6,909 nucleotides of DNA from Thermoplasmata archaeon (GTDB taxonomy: Archaea; Thermoplasmatota; Thermoplasmata; Thermoplasmatales; Thermoplasmataceae), in the NCBI GenBank assembly GCA_021790415.1, contig JAJYDZ010000088.1, forward strand, positions 1 through 6,909. Reading direction: 5' to 3'. How positions within the stretch are numbered: the stretch's first letter is position 1; every line of letters begins with the position of its first letter. The position numbers and the translations under genes were made by a program. Below, piece by piece: positions 6,683-6,909 of this stretch. The notes under the pieces are model-generated. The model did not search any database. It had not been told where the DNA came from and was given only the letters and a program-made list of their open reading frames with translations.

Positions 6683-6909
6683 TAAGTATAGAGATAAATT
6701 GTCTGATAATGAATTGGCCCAAGTTATATCATATGGCCGAAGAAGGTAGTTGGTCATCTATTCGGAAGATTGGGCTTTTGAGCACGACCGAATTATTAAA
6801 AAAATGCAACGTAGGTGATAGAGAAAGAGCATCCATAGAGAGTAAATGGAGAGAAGATGGCCTCCGTATTCCGTGCGGAGAGCATGGAAGTGTCTACATA
6901 AGGGACCAG
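6679..6909 (+). CDS. DUF7002-like protein, N-terminal part (runs off right edge)
   Basis: A GTG at 6679-6681 overlaps the TGA of the synthetase frame (GTGA) and opens a frame of 77 codons to the window edge. AGGAGA (6668-6673) lies five bases upstream, so translation is probably coupled to the preceding gene. An inner start, ATG 6709 (MNWPKLYHMAEEGSW), is the alternative and may fit the family's usual beginning better. The core LYHMAEEGSWSSIRKIGLLS (residues 16-35) followed by TTELL and ending VYIRDQ resembles what I remember of DUF7002 proteins. The LYH...W.SI...GLLS pattern also recalls the first motif of DarT/Tpt1-like ADP-ribosyltransferase folds, but that is inference and the catalytic part is outside the window. 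The tight coupling suggests it acts with the kinase-synthetase protein, and that the reading frame of that protein was functional until recently. Confidence 0.65.
   Translation, partial: MISIEINCLIMNWPKLYHMAEEGSWSSIRKIGLLSTTELLKKCNVGDRERASIESKWREDGLRIPCGEHGSVYIRDQ

Noticed and set aside
1..6909. CRISPR array, tRNA or rRNA genes
   Set aside because: I saw no regularly spaced repeats, no cloverleaf-like segment with a TTCGA-type loop in the intergenic stretches, and no ribosomal RNA signature.

Overview
The window looks like an accessory, mobile-element-rich stretch of an archaeal genome, most likely a Thermoplasmata-type organism. The clues are heavy use of AGA/AGG arginine and ATA isoleucine codons, A+T-rich intergenic DNA with TATA-like boxes, and GGAGGTGA-type ribosome binding sites. 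The lineage is inferred from style and from remembered similarity of the two transposases; no marker gene is present to prove it.

Layout, left to right. (1) At 1-442 on the minus strand is the N-terminal 147 residues of a DDE-type transposase that runs off the left edge, with a near-perfect ribosome binding site. (2) At about 491-677 on the plus strand is a broken small gene resembling a ribbon-helix-helix DNA-binding protein, disrupted at about 545-549. (3) At 698-3583 on the minus strand is an intact 961-residue protein with a PD-(D/E)XK nuclease domain, an N6-adenine DNA methyltransferase domain and a long C-terminal region. This is the layout of a single-chain type IIG-like restriction-modification enzyme. 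Ahead of it a TATA-like box, a ribosome binding site and a 25-codon reading frame lie in the right order, and that frame ends in a TAATG overlap with the enzyme start. (4) At 3867-4960 on the plus strand is a decayed IS256/Mutator-family transposase with one in-frame amber codon and three single-base frameshifts. (5) At 5078-6682 on the plus strand is a fusion of a P-loop nucleotide kinase-like domain to an adenylosuccinate synthetase-like domain. It is interrupted by an in-frame TAG at 6434-6436 inside the predicted aspartate-binding loop. (6) From 6679 to the right edge is the start of a small protein, translationally coupled (GTGA overlap) to the fusion gene, that I recognise as resembling the DUF7002 family.

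The most interesting unit is (5)+(6). The synthetase domain has serine where housekeeping PurA has its catalytic aspartate, and it lacks the lysine of the guanine-recognition motif. These departures recall the phage PurZ type (diaminopurine DNA synthesis) more than housekeeping AMP synthesis. With a fused nucleotide kinase, a coupled downstream gene of ART-like appearance and a restriction-modification gene nearby, the locus could be a nucleotide-modifying or defence-related cassette. That functional reading is inference. The TAG codon means the gene is either dead, read through, or carries a sequencing error.
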